Source: Phycisphaerae bacterium (lineage in GTDB: Bacteria > Planctomycetota > Phycisphaerae > Tepidisphaerales > Tepidisphaeraceae). Taken from it: a stretch of DNA of 46,732 nt. Shown here piece after piece: positions 1-7,820 of the stretch. A program made the position numbers and the translations under genes. Positions within the stretch are counted from its first letter, which is position 1; every line of letters begins with the position of its first letter. Location: positions 1 through 46,732 of the forward strand of contig JAUJNJ010000050.1 in assembly GCA_030448225.1 (NCBI GenBank), in the 5' to 3' direction. The notes under the pieces were generated by a model, which did not search any database, was not told where the DNA came from, and saw only the letters and a list, made by a program, of their open reading frames with translations.

Positions 1-1
1 G

Positions 2-256
2 GGCAACAACGAACCTGCACACGACTGCGGCTCCCCGGACTTCGGGGCGGGCGTCACTTTGTCTCGATGGTACGGGGCTGATGGCGGGCACGTGTCGGCG
101 GGGGAGCGGCTGTTCGAGTTGGAGACGGACGAGGCAACTGCGGTTGTCGAAGCGTCCGCGGCCGGAACGGTCGAGCATGCCGTCGCCGCCGGAACCTCGT
201 TATCGCCCGGGCAGCGGATCTGCCGGTTGATCCCTGATGACGCGCAACGCCCCTGA
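2..256 (+). CDS. Lipoyl/biotinyl-like domain protein, 5' end outside the window
   Basis: The frame is open to the left edge of the window, so only the C-terminal ~84 residues are seen. They match the fold pattern of a lipoyl or biotinyl carrier domain: a W-Y segment, then DGGHVSAGERLFELETDEA, then a second half with a GT turn, GTSLSPGQRICRLIP. In lipoyl domains of 2-oxoacid dehydrogenase E2 subunits the turn normally reads ETDKA, and the lysine carries lipoate. Here it reads ETDEA, so the modified lysine appears to be missing. A TTG at 59 could serve as an internal start, but the upstream frame stays open and looks like a linker. It could be the end of an acyltransferase-like protein or a stand-alone carrier homologue. 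The domain assignment is fairly confident; the function is not. Confidence 0.5.
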   Translation, partial: GNNEPAHDCGSPDFGAGVTLSRWYGADGGHVSAGERLFELETDEATAVVEASAAGTVEHAVAAGTSLSPGQRICRLIPDDAQRP

Positions 257-400
257 CGCCAGGGCGGCATCTCGTGCCGGGATCCGCCTTGTCAGATCGT
301 GTCGGCGGCCGCACAAAGCATTTGTTGCCGTCGAGTTAGCGTGTGAAATCACGCCACCTTCGGGCCTTTTCGAGGAAACCTCCCGCCCCGGCCGACGTTG

Positions 401-406
401 TATAAT
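401..406 (+). promoter_or_regulatory. Putative -10 box upstream of typA
   Basis: A perfect TATAAT lies in otherwise GC-rich DNA about 125 bases before the typA start. I see no convincing -35 hexamer at 16-18 bases, so this is a weak promoter call. The implied 5' leader would be about 120 bases. Confidence 0.35.
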
Positions 407-530
407 AGCCGGTAGCGGATTATCCTACCGCCCCCTCCTTGGCCGACTTGGGCGGACCGTCCGGTCATTACCCCAAGCCAGGTACGGGCTTACAGAACGA
501 ATTCACGGTTAGCTTCACGGACCCGATACA

Positions 531-2393
531 ATGAACGCTGTGCGGAACGATATTCGGAATGTTGCCATCATTGCCCACGTCGACCACGGCAAGACGACGC
601 TGGTCGACGCGCTGCTGCGCCAGAGCGGAAACTTCCGCGACAACCAGGTGCAGGACACGATGCTCGACAGCAACCCGCTCGAGCGCGAGCGCGGCATCAC
701 GATTCTCGCCAAGAACGTCGCGATCAACTACCTCGACCCGAAGACCAAAGAGACGTTCAAGATCAACCTGATCGACACGCCGGGCCACGCCGACTTCGGG
801 GGCGAGGTCGAGCGCGTGCTGAGCATGGCCGACGGCGTGTTCCTGCTCGTCGACGCCGCCGAGGGCCCGATGCCGCAGACGCGGTTCGTGCTGAAGAAGG
901 CGTTCCAGCACGAGCTGCGCCCGATCGTCGTCATCAACAAGATCGACCGCCAGGACGCGCGCGCCGACGAGGTCCTGAACATGGTCTTCGACCTGTTCGT
1001 CGAGCTCGGCGCCGACGACGAGACGCTCGACTTCCCCGTGCTCTACGCCTCCGGCCGCGCCGGCACGGCGAGCTGGAAGCTCGAGGAGAAGGGGACCGAC
1101 ATCAAGCCGGTGTTCGAGGCGCTGCTGAAGCACATCCCGGCGCCGCACGGCGACTCGGAGAAGCCGCTGCAGATGCGGATCAGCAGCATCCAGTACAACG
1201 ACTACGTCGGCCGGATCGGCGTCGGCCGTATCTACAACGGCGTGATCAAGACGGGCCAGCAGGTCGCGATCGTGAAGCGCGACGGGTCGGTCGTGAAGAG
1301 CAAGATGCAGCAGCTGCAGGTGTTCGACGGCTTCGGCCGCAAGAACGCCGAGGAGGCCGCCGCCGGCGACATCGTGGCGCTCATCGGCCTGGAATCGGTC
1401 GACATCAGCGACACGATCTGCGATCCGCTGAACGTGATCCCGCTCCAGCCCGAGGACGTGGAGCCGCCGACGCTGACGATGATGTTCAGCGTGAACACCA
1501 GCCCGTTCGTCGGCAAGGAGGGCAAGTACGTCACCAGCCGCAACCTCCGCGAGCGGCTGACGAAGGAGTTGGAGAGCAACGTCGCCCTGAAGGTGGAAGA
1601 GAGCGGCAACAAGGACGCGTTCAAGGTCAGCGGCCGCGGCCTGCTGCACCTGGGCATCCTCATCGAGAACATGCGCCGCGAGGGGTACGAGCTGAGCATC
1701 AGCAAGCCCCACGTGATCATGAAGCGGGACAAGGAGACCGGCGAGCTGCTCGAGCCGATCGAGTACCTCGTCGTTGACGTGCCCGAGGCCAACATGGGCG
1801 GCGTGATGGAGCTCGTCGGCAACCGCAAGGGCGAGATGGTGCGGATGGACAACCGCGAGGGGCAGGTCCACCTCGAGTTCACGATCCCCGCCCGCGGGCT
1901 GATCGGCCTGCGGACGCGCATGCTGACCGCGACGAAGGGGACCGCGATCATGCACCACAACTTCCACGAGTACGCCGTCGCCCGCGGCGAGGTGCCGGGC
2001 CGGGCCAACGGCGTGATGATCAGCAGCACCGGCGGGAACGCCAACGCCTTCGCCCTGAACAACCTCCAGGAGCGCGGCACGATGTTCGTCGAGCCGACCA
2101 CCGCGGTGTACGAAGGGATGATCGTCGCGGAGAACGCGCGCGACAACGACATGACCGTCAACCCCACGACCGCCAAGCAGCTGACCAACATGCGGACCAC
2201 CTCGTCGGACGAGAACATCATCCTCAAGCCCGCCCGCAAGATGACCCTCGAGCAGGCGCTGGAATACATCGAGGAAGACGAACTCGTCGAGGCCACTCCC
2301 ACGAGCATCCGCCTGCGCAAGTCCCTGCTGACCGAGAACGAGCGGAAGCGCGCGGGCCGGTCGAAGGCGAAGGCAGAGGTGTTGGAGGTGTAG
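531..2393 (+). CDS. typA: Ribosome-associated GTPase TypA/BipA
   Basis: This translational GTPase binds the 70S ribosome and supports 50S assembly and stress growth. The 620-residue length is normal for the family. Visible motifs are G1 AHVDHGKT (residues 15-22), the switch I region [12 protein letters not shown]3 [14 protein letters not shown] (from about 82) and G4 NKID (136-139). An EF-G-like domain V and the BipA-specific C-terminal domain follow, ending in a basic tail ([15 protein letters not shown]). The ATG was chosen because the protein begins about ten residues before the first beta-strand, as in homologues. No strong Shine-Dalgarno sequence precedes it. It stands alone, with an intergenic region rich in inverted repeats downstream. 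The reading frame is intact. Confidence 0.96.
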   Translation: MNAVRNDIRNVAIIAHVDHGKTTLVDALLRQSGNFRDNQVQDTMLDSNPLERERGITILAKNVAINYLDPKTKETFKINLIDTPGHADFGGEVERVLSMADGVFLLVDAAEGPMPQTRFVLKKAFQHELRPIVVINKIDRQDARADEVLNMVFDLFVELGADDETLDFPVLYASGRAGTASWKLEEKGTDIKPVFEALLKHIPAPHGDSEKPLQMRISSIQYNDYVGRIGVGRIYNGVIKTGQQVAIVKRDGSVVKSKMQQLQVFDGFGRKNAEEAAAGDIVALIGLESVDISDTICDPLNVIPLQPEDVEPPTLTMMFSVNTSPFVGKEGKYVTSRNLRERLTKELESNVALKVEESGNKDAFKVSGRGLLHLGILIENMRREGYELSISKPHVIMKRDKETGELLEPIEYLVVDVPEANMGGVMELVGNRKGEMVRMDNREGQVHLEFTIPARGLIGLRTRMLTATKGTAIMHHNFHEYAVARGEVPGRANGVMISSTGGNANAFALNNLQERGTMFVEPTTAVYEGMIVAENARDNDMTVNPTTAKQLTNMRTTSSDENIILKPARKMTLEQALEYIEEDELVEATPTSIRLRKSLLTENERKRAGRSKAKAEVLEV

Positions 2394-2487
2394 GAAGCCG
2401 CCGGCTGGTGCGTTATCGGTGCCCGGGGCCCAGGTGCGAACTTGTCCGCACAGGCCTGACGAACGAAACGCAAAAGGCCGCCGAGCA

Positions 2488-2548
2488 GTCGCTTCGCGGT
2501 TTCGCACGACGGGAGGAATCCCCAACGGCGAAACCGCGAAGCGGCGAC
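2488..2548. repeat. Intergenic inverted repeat (word cgcttcgcggtttcgc)
   Basis: An arm of about 18 bases at 2488-2505 is repeated in inverted orientation at 2528-2548, around a spacer that itself holds gggaggaatcccc. It lies about 100 bases after typA. It has no T-run, so it is not an obvious intrinsic terminator. It belongs with the other hairpin elements of this window. Confidence 0.6.
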
Positions 2549-2637
2549 CGGCGGCAGCGTTGGTAGCAAGGCAATACGGTGGGCAGGTAGGGGGTGGCGC
2601 GACGCCGGGGCCGAACCCACTTCGTCCGCCAAACAAA

Positions 2638-2699
2638 GATCGGCGACGCAACCACGCTGCGCTTGGGATACGCCCCGGCGGGTGGTTACTTCGCCGATC
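2638..2699. repeat. Intergenic inverted repeat (gatcggcga...)
   Basis: The 18 bases at 2638-2655 match the reverse complement of 2682-2699 at 16 positions, around a spacer of 26 bases. It sits between typA and the small convergent reading frame at 2740-2814, where it could act as a terminator-like hairpin for either. Confidence 0.55.
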
Positions 2700-2739
2700 C
2701 TGTGTAAAGCGGGCTGACGCGGTTGAACGCTTGCGGTCG

Positions 2740-2814
2740 TTATCGCTTGCGGCGGTCGCGGCGGGCTTTGCGCTCTTGCTGCCGATCTTTCGGCGGCGGC
2801 GAAGACTTAGCCAT
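2740..2814 (-). CDS. Possible 24-residue, highly basic peptide
   Basis: A short frame starts at ATG 2814 and ends TAA at 2740. A near-ideal ribosome binding site (aaggaaaggag) precedes the ATG by about seven bases. The peptide begins MAKSSPPPK and ends in a dense Arg/Lys tract (ERKARRDRRKR). The strong Shine-Dalgarno sequence and the clean stop argue for translation; the length argues for caution. Its composition resembles small basic ribosome-associated peptides such as Thx, but I do not recognise a family and assign no function. It is convergent with typA. Confidence 0.4.
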   Translation of the reverse strand: MAKSSPPPKDRQQERKARRDRRKR

Positions 2815-3147
2815 GCAGTGGCTCCTTTCCTTGCCGGAAGAGGTAGCTCTGCACCGTGATCGGCCCTCACGTCCAGCGTGCGGCCCTACGACGCCGCGGC
2901 CGCCCGATCCGGCCCCTTGCCACCCGCGAACAATTTTGGCGATCTGCGAGGGATTTTCGTCGGGCTTGGGGTGCGAGGTCGTTAGGCTTGGGGTTGTCCG
3001 GTTCCTTCCACCTCGAATCTGCGGGCACGACCGTTGCTCAACCCGTCGGGAACCTCCTGCAACGGGTCGGCCGCGAGAAAGGTTGCCTAATGATCAAGCT
3101 CGACGCGGGGGAACGTGCTACTAAAGCCGTCACAGCGGCGGCAGAGG

Positions 3148-3379
3148 ATGGCGTGGCTGCGGCGGCGCCTCCGGATCGGTAGCCGGCTCGGCGACTTCGC
3201 GATGGAGATCCGCATGCGCGCTCGGGCAAGCAGGTCGAGGTGCGGGCCTCGGTCCACGACCGGGCCGGCGACATCTCCTCCGCTCGCGCCAGCCGGACTG
3301 GCGCGACGCGCTGCGCGACCTCGTCCGCCAACTCGCCGCCAAGCTCCACGGCCAGTACCTGCAAACGCTCGCCGCCTGA
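3148..3379 (+). CDS. Possible small gene broken by frame changes
   Basis: Three successive frames give protein-like stretches that join in order. The first begins MAWLRRRLRIGSRLGDF, the second reads SGKQVEVRASVHDRAGD, and the third reads WRDALRDLVRQLAAKLHG and ends ...QTLAA before TGA at 3377-3379. Joined, they make a protein of about 75 residues with an amphipathic C-terminal helix. At least two single-base changes would be needed, like those in the clearly broken genes nearby. The start is uncertain and the family is unknown. It could equally be noncoding DNA with chance frames. Confidence 0.25.
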
Positions 3380-3456
3380 GTGCGGTGACGCGCCGCCCTC
3401 GGTCGCCCGCCGCGGCGGGACCGGCGGCGGCGGCGTCGCCGTCACTCGTCGGAGGC

Positions 3457-3486
3457 TTGAATTAGCGGTCGCTCTGCGGGTAATAT
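3457..3486 (+). promoter_or_regulatory. Sigma-70-like promoter of tRNA-Thr(CGT)
   Basis: TTGAAT at 3457-3462 and TAATAT at 3481-3486 are separated by 18 bases. They stand about 40 bases before the tRNA, in GC-rich surroundings where AT-rich boxes are conspicuous. Confidence 0.6.
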
Positions 3487-3526
3487 CCCCCCTCTCCCTC
3501 AGGACCACATTCCTGAAGGCCGAGGT

Positions 3527-3604
3527 GCCGAAGTAGCTCAATGGCAGAGCACCGCTTTCGTAAAGCGGGGGGGGGGGTTGTGGGTTCAACTCCCATCTTC
3601 GGCT
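3527..3604 (+). tRNA. tRNA-Thr (anticodon CGT) with an expanded G tract
   Basis: The acceptor stem gccgaag pairs with cttcggc. The D arm is gctc...gagc, the anticodon stem ccgct/agcgg encloses loop ttcgtaa (anticodon CGT), and the T arm is gtggg-ttcaact-cccat. Between anticodon and T stems lies a run of eleven G (3567-3577). A normal five-base variable loop would need about five G, so the gene is about six bases too long. A homopolymer error in the consensus is the simplest explanation. CCA is not encoded. Confidence 0.85.
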
Positions 3605-3972
3605 TTACCGTCCGCATCGACTCGTACAAGCCCCGGTCCGCCGGGAACTTTCTACGCGGAGAGTAGCCGGCGAGCCGCGACGATCACCGACCGAGTGTCG
3701 CGCCACAATTCCCTCCCGCTAAGACGATCCTCTGCCGCGCGACGTGGCGGGGAAGGACGCGCGGTCCTGTGGCGGCGGCCACTACATACGTCCCGATGAA
3801 CGTCGATCTGCGGTTCGTTCCGGTTTCGATGAACTCCGACCGCCGGGGCCACGTCGCGGAATTTTCTTGAAACAACCGGTCTAATCGGGGACGCTTGCCC
3901 GACCCCCGCGATGCCACGATCGGGCTCGCGGTGTTCGGGCGGCTCACATCAATTCGTTACGGGAGACAGAAA
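3605..3972. other. Intergenic region, no gene seen
   Basis: Between the tRNA and the next secreted protein I see no reading frame with plausible protein composition and no clear terminator. A weak leader with gggagacag stands just before the ATG at 3973. Confidence 0.5.
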
Positions 3973-4863
3973 ATGCAGATCTCGACGTACCAGCGATGGT
4001 ATCGTTCCGTCGCGGCCTCGCTCGTCATCGGCGGGTTTGCGTGCTGCGCGGGAGCGCAGTCGTTGCCGACCCCGCTGTTGCAGTACACGTTCGACGAGGC
4101 GGCACCGGCTCGGCCGTCGACACCGGCACGGGCGACCCCGCCCCGGCCTCCTCGTGGGACCGGCCAGTCGCTCCACGAACACCCCGAACGGCGCAGGCTT
4201 TAGCATCAACCTCGCCGACGCCGAAACCGCGGCGGACTACGCGCGCACGTCGTGACGGCGGGCGACGTGCCGAAGCTCGACTCGCTGCCGGAATTCACGA
4301 CCACGACCTGGCTCAACCTCAACAGCTACGCCGGCGGAAAACAAGCGGCTGATGAGCAAGCAGGCCCTCGTCGTTCGCCGGCTTCAGCTTCGGCATCACC
4401 AGCCCCACGACCGGCACCGCCTCGATCGACAACCTTCGGCTCAACATGTTCGTCGGGGGACGACGAAGTTCGCCGGCTCCACCACCGCCAACCTCGACCT
4501 CGGCTCGGCCGGCGAATGGGTGTTCATCGCGGCGACGTACGACGGGACGGCCACCGCCGACAACCTGAAGTTCTACCTCGGCGACGACGACCCGAACTCC
4601 ACGTCCACGCTCGTCGGCACGTTCACGGCCGACGCGGGCCCGACCGTCGACAGTGAGGCACGCTTCGGCATCGGGTTCACCGACGCCGCGCCGACGTCCA
4701 ACCAGTCGCTCAACGGGTTGCAGGACGACGTGCGGGTGTACAACGACGCGCTCTCCGCCGCCGACATCAACGCGGTGCGGCTGACGAACGTCGTCCCGGA
4801 GCCGGGCGGCTCGGCGTCATCGGAGGGCTGCTCGGGGGCTTGCTCCTGCGTCGCCGCCGGTAA
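3973..4863 (+). CDS. Secreted LamG-like protein with PEP-CTERM anchor (frame-broken)
   Basis: The protein starts MQISTYQRWYRS, followed by a hydrophobic signal peptide ending near AGAQS. The mature part has the concanavalin/LamG pattern: LLQYTFDEA near the start, TTTWLNLNSY, GEWVFIAATYDGTATADNLK, and LNGLQDDVRVYNDALSAA near the end. The C-terminus is a PEP-CTERM signal: VPEPG, a short hydrophobic Gly/Leu helix (GVIGGLLGGLLLRRRR), then TAA at 4861-4863. These pieces lie in different frames, so at least four frame changes separate them. PEP-CTERM proteins are exported and processed by an exosortase; LamG domains usually bind carbohydrate or protein. The joined length is about 295 residues. Frame breaks are probably sequence errors because every segment keeps family-like composition. 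Confidence 0.7.
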
Positions 4864-5004
4864 TCCTTCACGCCGCGGTTACCGCCACGAGCAGGCCTGC
4901 CGCCCGGTCGTCATCGGCACGCACGCCCGGCCCGACGCCGTCACGGTGAGGAAGCCGCGGCTGGCGGTGGCGAGTCAGTAGGTCGGTGATCGGCAACGAA
5001 CGCG

Positions 5005-5033
5005 GCCCCGGCGTCTCCAGGAGACGCCGGGGC
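5005..5033. terminator. Strong hairpin, likely bidirectional terminator
   Basis: The 14 bases gccccggcgtctcc are directly followed, after one base, by their reverse complement. It lies between the convergent PEP-CTERM and glycosyltransferase genes. The plus strand continues cgtcgctcttg, a weak T-rich tail. Confidence 0.7.
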
Positions 5034-5323
5034 GTCGCTCTTGACGAACCTTCCGCACGCGCGCGATGCACGTTCCCGGTCGGGAGTGGGGCGGCTCAAG
5101 GTCCGGCGCGGCCGGCGTTCCCGTCGCCCACGCCCGCCTGCTTCGCCGTCCGGTCTTCCGGCCTTTGCGTCGCGTCCGGCGAGTGGTGTTCCGGCGCTGG
5201 CGCGGCGTCGCGCCCCGCGCGGGGGCGAGGCGAACAGCGCGATCGAGGCGGCCGCCGCGGCGGCGCCGGCGAGGCGGCCGGGGCCGGTCGCGCCGCCCTT
5301 GCCGTAGCGGGCCTTGCGGATCT

Positions 5324-7033
5324 TCAGGCTGTTCTTCTCGTGGATGCGGTACACCACGTTCCGAACCGCGTCGTCGCGGATGAACGAGCCGCCGGCCTTG
5401 TAGATGCGGTACCAGAGGTTGTAATCGTCAGCCCCGAGGCCGACGGCCCGCTCTTGGTAGTTGCCCGCGGCCCGGGCCACGCCGCGCGCATCAGCACCGA
5501 GGAGTGGGGGAGTTGGTTGTCGTCGCTGTTGCCCGTGAACATCGTCCCGACCGGCTTGTGCGGCCACCAGCGTGCGGAGAACTCGCCGTTCTCCAGCGAC
5601 GTCAGCAGGCAGCCGTACACGTCTGCCTTGCTCATGTCGAGCGTCGCCACGGCGCGTTCGAGGTACGCCGGCAGAAGCTGATCGTCGTAATCGAGCGGCT
5701 TGTAGAACTCCGTGTCGCACTGCTCGACCGCCTGGCGGTGCAGCCACGAGCAGTGGGTGATGTCCGGCTCCAGCCCCGTGCAGATCAGCGGCAGGGCGTA
5801 ACGCTGCGCGAGCTTTTCGGCGTACGCGTGCGGGCCGTCGACGAGCAGCACGGTCTTGAACCGCTTGTACGTCTGCAGCGCGAGGCTGCCGATCGCCTCG
5901 TCGAGGTGCTCGACCGGCATTCCCTTGTGGATGCGCACGCCGACGGTGACGCGGGCGTCCTCGTGCTGCAAACCCGTGTGCGTGAGGCGGGCGAGGGTCG
6001 GCCCGAACACCTCGCGGTACCGCGCGCCGGCCGACAGGTCCTGCACCGAGTGGAGGCAGGCCGACTGCTTGAGGTTGACCGCCTTGAGGATCGCCTTGTA
6101 GCTCGTCTTCGCGAGGCGCTTGGGGTCGTCGTCCCAGTCGATGAGGTGGCCGTTGACGCCCTCGGTGACGAAGTCGGCCACGCCGCACGAGCGGGTGACG
6201 ACGACCGGCACGCCGCAACTCAGCGCTTCGGCGGCCGTCATGAGGAAGCCCTCGCGGCGGCTGTTGCCGAGCAGGACGTGGGCGCCGCGCAGGCGCTCGC
6301 GGTAGGTGAAGGGGTCGAAGTCGAGCGGCCGGAGGTCAAGGCGGTCGGCCACGCCCAGCTTCGCCGACAGTTCCACGAGCTTCTGCATCGTCTCGCCCTG
6401 CGTGCGGCGCGTGTAGGCGAGGCCGCCGGTCTCCGCGCCGGTCCAGGCGCGCACGACGAGGCGCGGATCGAGCTTCAGCAGGTGCGGGAGGCTCAGCAGA
6501 CCCTTGCTCTCAAGCGGGCGGCCCATCCAGGCGACGACGATGCGGTTCGGGCTGCGGCGGCCCTTCACCATCGTGTATTCCGTCACCGGCGGCGGCAGCA
6601 CGCCCGCGACCTCATGCCCGCCGGCGGCGATCCAGTCCTTGAAGCGGTCCAGCACCTGGTTCGACACGCCGGCCACCGTCATCCCGCGCATCTGCCCGTA
6701 CGCGCGGTTGATGTAGCGCCACCCCTCGTCGTCCCACGAGTGCAGAACGAGCGACGTCGGCCGCTCCGGCAGGCCGGCGAGGTTGCCGTAGCTCAGCACC
6801 CAGCACGACGGGTCGGCCGGTGCCTGCGTGGTGATCGAACCGACGGAGAACCCGTGCTTCGCGACCGCGTCGAGCAAAGGGGTGTCGTTCGACTGGCTGT
6901 AGAGGGTAGTCCGCTCGCGCACCCAATCGGGCAGGCAGGCGATCATCCGCAGGATGGCGATCTGTGCCCCGCCGAGCGCGAGGTTGTGGCTGACGACGCA
7001 GGGGGCGACTTGTGGGACGGGGCCGGGGCGCAT
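5324..7033 (-). CDS. Two-domain glycosyltransferase (GT4-like plus GT2-like)
   Basis: The N-terminal half (about residues 10-350) is a GT-B enzyme of the GT4 group. It opens with an N-terminal LALGGAQ loop and carries the donor-site signature EGFLMTAAEALSCGVPVV, with E261 and E269 spaced as in the E-x7-E motif. From about residue 362 a GT-A, GT2-type domain begins (VTVGVRIHKGMP...LDEAIGSLALQTY), with a D-Y-D-D metal-site candidate near 447. Near base 5480 the frame changes. The natural continuation (DDYNLWYRIYKAGGSFIRDD...VVYRIHEKNSLKIRK) runs in the next minus-strand frame toward about 5290 and stays open to 4941, past the terminator hairpin, so the true end is unclear. Acceptor and product are unknown; a role in surface glycan or glycoprotein synthesis is an inference. 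The gene is alone on its strand. Confidence 0.85.
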   Translation of the reverse strand: MRPGPVPQVAPCVVSHNLALGGAQIAILRMIACLPDWVRERTTLYSQSNDTPLLDAVAKHGFSVGSITTQAPADPSCWVLSYGNLAGLPERPTSLVLHSWDDEGWRYINRAYGQMRGMTVAGVSNQVLDRFKDWIAAGGHEVAGVLPPPVTEYTMVKGRRSPNRIVVAWMGRPLESKGLLSLPHLLKLDPRLVVRAWTGAETGGLAYTRRTQGETMQKLVELSAKLGVADRLDLRPLDFDPFTYRERLRGAHVLLGNSRREGFLMTAAEALSCGVPVVVTRSCGVADFVTEGVNGHLIDWDDDPKRLAKTSYKAILKAVNLKQSACLHSVQDLSAGARYREVFGPTLARLTHTGLQHEDARVTVGVRIHKGMPVEHLDEAIGSLALQTYKRFKTVLLVDGPHAYAEKLAQRYALPLICTGLEPDITHCSWLHRQAVEQCDTEFYKPLDYDDQLLPAYLERAVATLDMSKADVYGCLLTSLENGEFSARWWPHKPVGTMFTGNSDDNQLPHSSVLMRAAWPGPRATTKSGPSASGLTITTSGTASTRPAARSSATTRFGTWCTASTRRTA

Positions 7034-7173
7034 CGTGGTAATTCTACCTCCTGCTGGCTCGGGGCTACATCATTGAATACGTCGCGGACCGACACGGGGT
7101 TTAGCCCGACGCGACCCCCAAACGATACGCTCGGGCGACGCCCGATGTTGTCGTGAACCGGGTAAGGTCCTTC

Positions 7174-7304
7174 GTTTAGCCGCCGCTCGAAGAGCGGCGC
7201 GAACCGAGGGAGCGACCGGGATTCAGACTTCAGGAGAAGTGGATTTGAAGCATCCGGCGCTGCCAGGCGTTCCGATCGCGCCGCTCTGCGAGCGGCGGCT
7301 AAAC
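7174..7304. repeat. 131-bp element with 27-bp terminal inverted repeats (REP/MITE-like)
   Basis: The 27 bases at 7174-7200 match the reverse complement of 7278-7304 at 26 positions. Each arm begins gtttagccgccgctc and contains its own small palindrome (gccgct/agcggc). One more copy of the arm occurs alone at 31353-31379. The 77-base centre shows no reading frame. The design resembles a bacterial REP doublet or small MITE. Confidence 0.75.
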
Positions 7305-7423
7305 GTGTGAGTGCTCCTCCTCTCGCAGCGGGCTCTTGGGGTGGGGTGGCACGGCGCGGTTTCTTCGGTTAGAACACCGCTCCTGCGGGATACGTAAAAC
7401 TACACTGCCGCCGCGAGAGGCGG

Positions 7424-7515
7424 CCGGGTCCGATGCAAGGGTCGGCCGTGAACCGGGTCAGGTCCGAAAGGAAGCAGCCCTAAGCGTCACCGGTTCGGTG
7501 CATTCGGTAACCCGG
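7424..7515 (+). ncRNA. ffs: Signal recognition particle RNA (4.5S type)
   Basis: The Ffh-binding core is present: gggtcaggtccgaaaggaag followed by cagccc, with a GAAA tetraloop at the tip. Outer segments pair: ccgggt (7424-7429) with acccgg (7510-7515), and ccgatgca with tgcattcgg. A further helix is possible between gccgccgcg (7407-7415) and cgcggcggc (7524-7532), followed by a T5 run at 7533-7537. The transcript may therefore span 7407-7537 and end at an intrinsic terminator. The RNA works with Ffh in cotranslational targeting of membrane proteins. Confidence 0.88.
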
Positions 7516-7597
7516 TCGCTTCCCGCGGCGGCTTTTTGTTGCGCGGGCGGGGGGAGACCTCGGAGCGCAATCGACCTAGCGCGGGCCGCGGAAAAGC

Positions 7598-7765
7598 ACG
7601 AAATCCGAAGTACGAAATCCAAAAAAATCAGAAGGGCGGAAAGGGGAAAGCTCTGAAACGGGCCTGAGAATGCCGCAACTCGTACCGCGACCCCGCCACC
7701 TTTTGGGTTTTCCTGATTTCTGCTTTCGAGTTTGTTTCGGATTTCGTACTTGGGATTTCGAATTT
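7598..7765. repeat. Intergenic inverted repeat (word cgaaatccgaagta)
   Basis: The left arm (7598-7632) contains acgaaatcc twice. The right arm (about 7711-7765) contains ggatttcgtacttgggattt. The reverse complement of the right arm reads like the left arm with small changes. The element fills the space between SRP RNA and NAD kinase. It is AT-richer than its surroundings. Confidence 0.65.
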
Positions 7766-7820
7766 AACAGCAGTCGCCGCACCTGGACCCCTCACCACAG
7801 CCCCTTTAGAATCGCGCCCC

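Noticed and set aside
468..2870. A very long open frame on the minus strand (about 800 codons) opposite typA
   Set aside because: It is an antisense shadow caused by high GC at third codon positions. The plus frame carries all GTPase motifs, and the minus product is His/Ala/Arg-rich with no family text.
3567..3577. An intron or functional insert in tRNA-Thr
   Set aside because: The extra bases are only G, lie next to the variable loop and have no intron-like borders; a homopolymer error is simpler.
5504..7156. A 550-codon plus-strand frame across the glycosyltransferase
   Set aside because: It is an antisense shadow; the minus strand has both glycosyltransferase signatures.
7369..7406. A promoter for the SRP RNA (tacact with ttagaa upstream)
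   Set aside because: The spacing between the boxes is about 26 bases, too long for a sigma-70 promoter.
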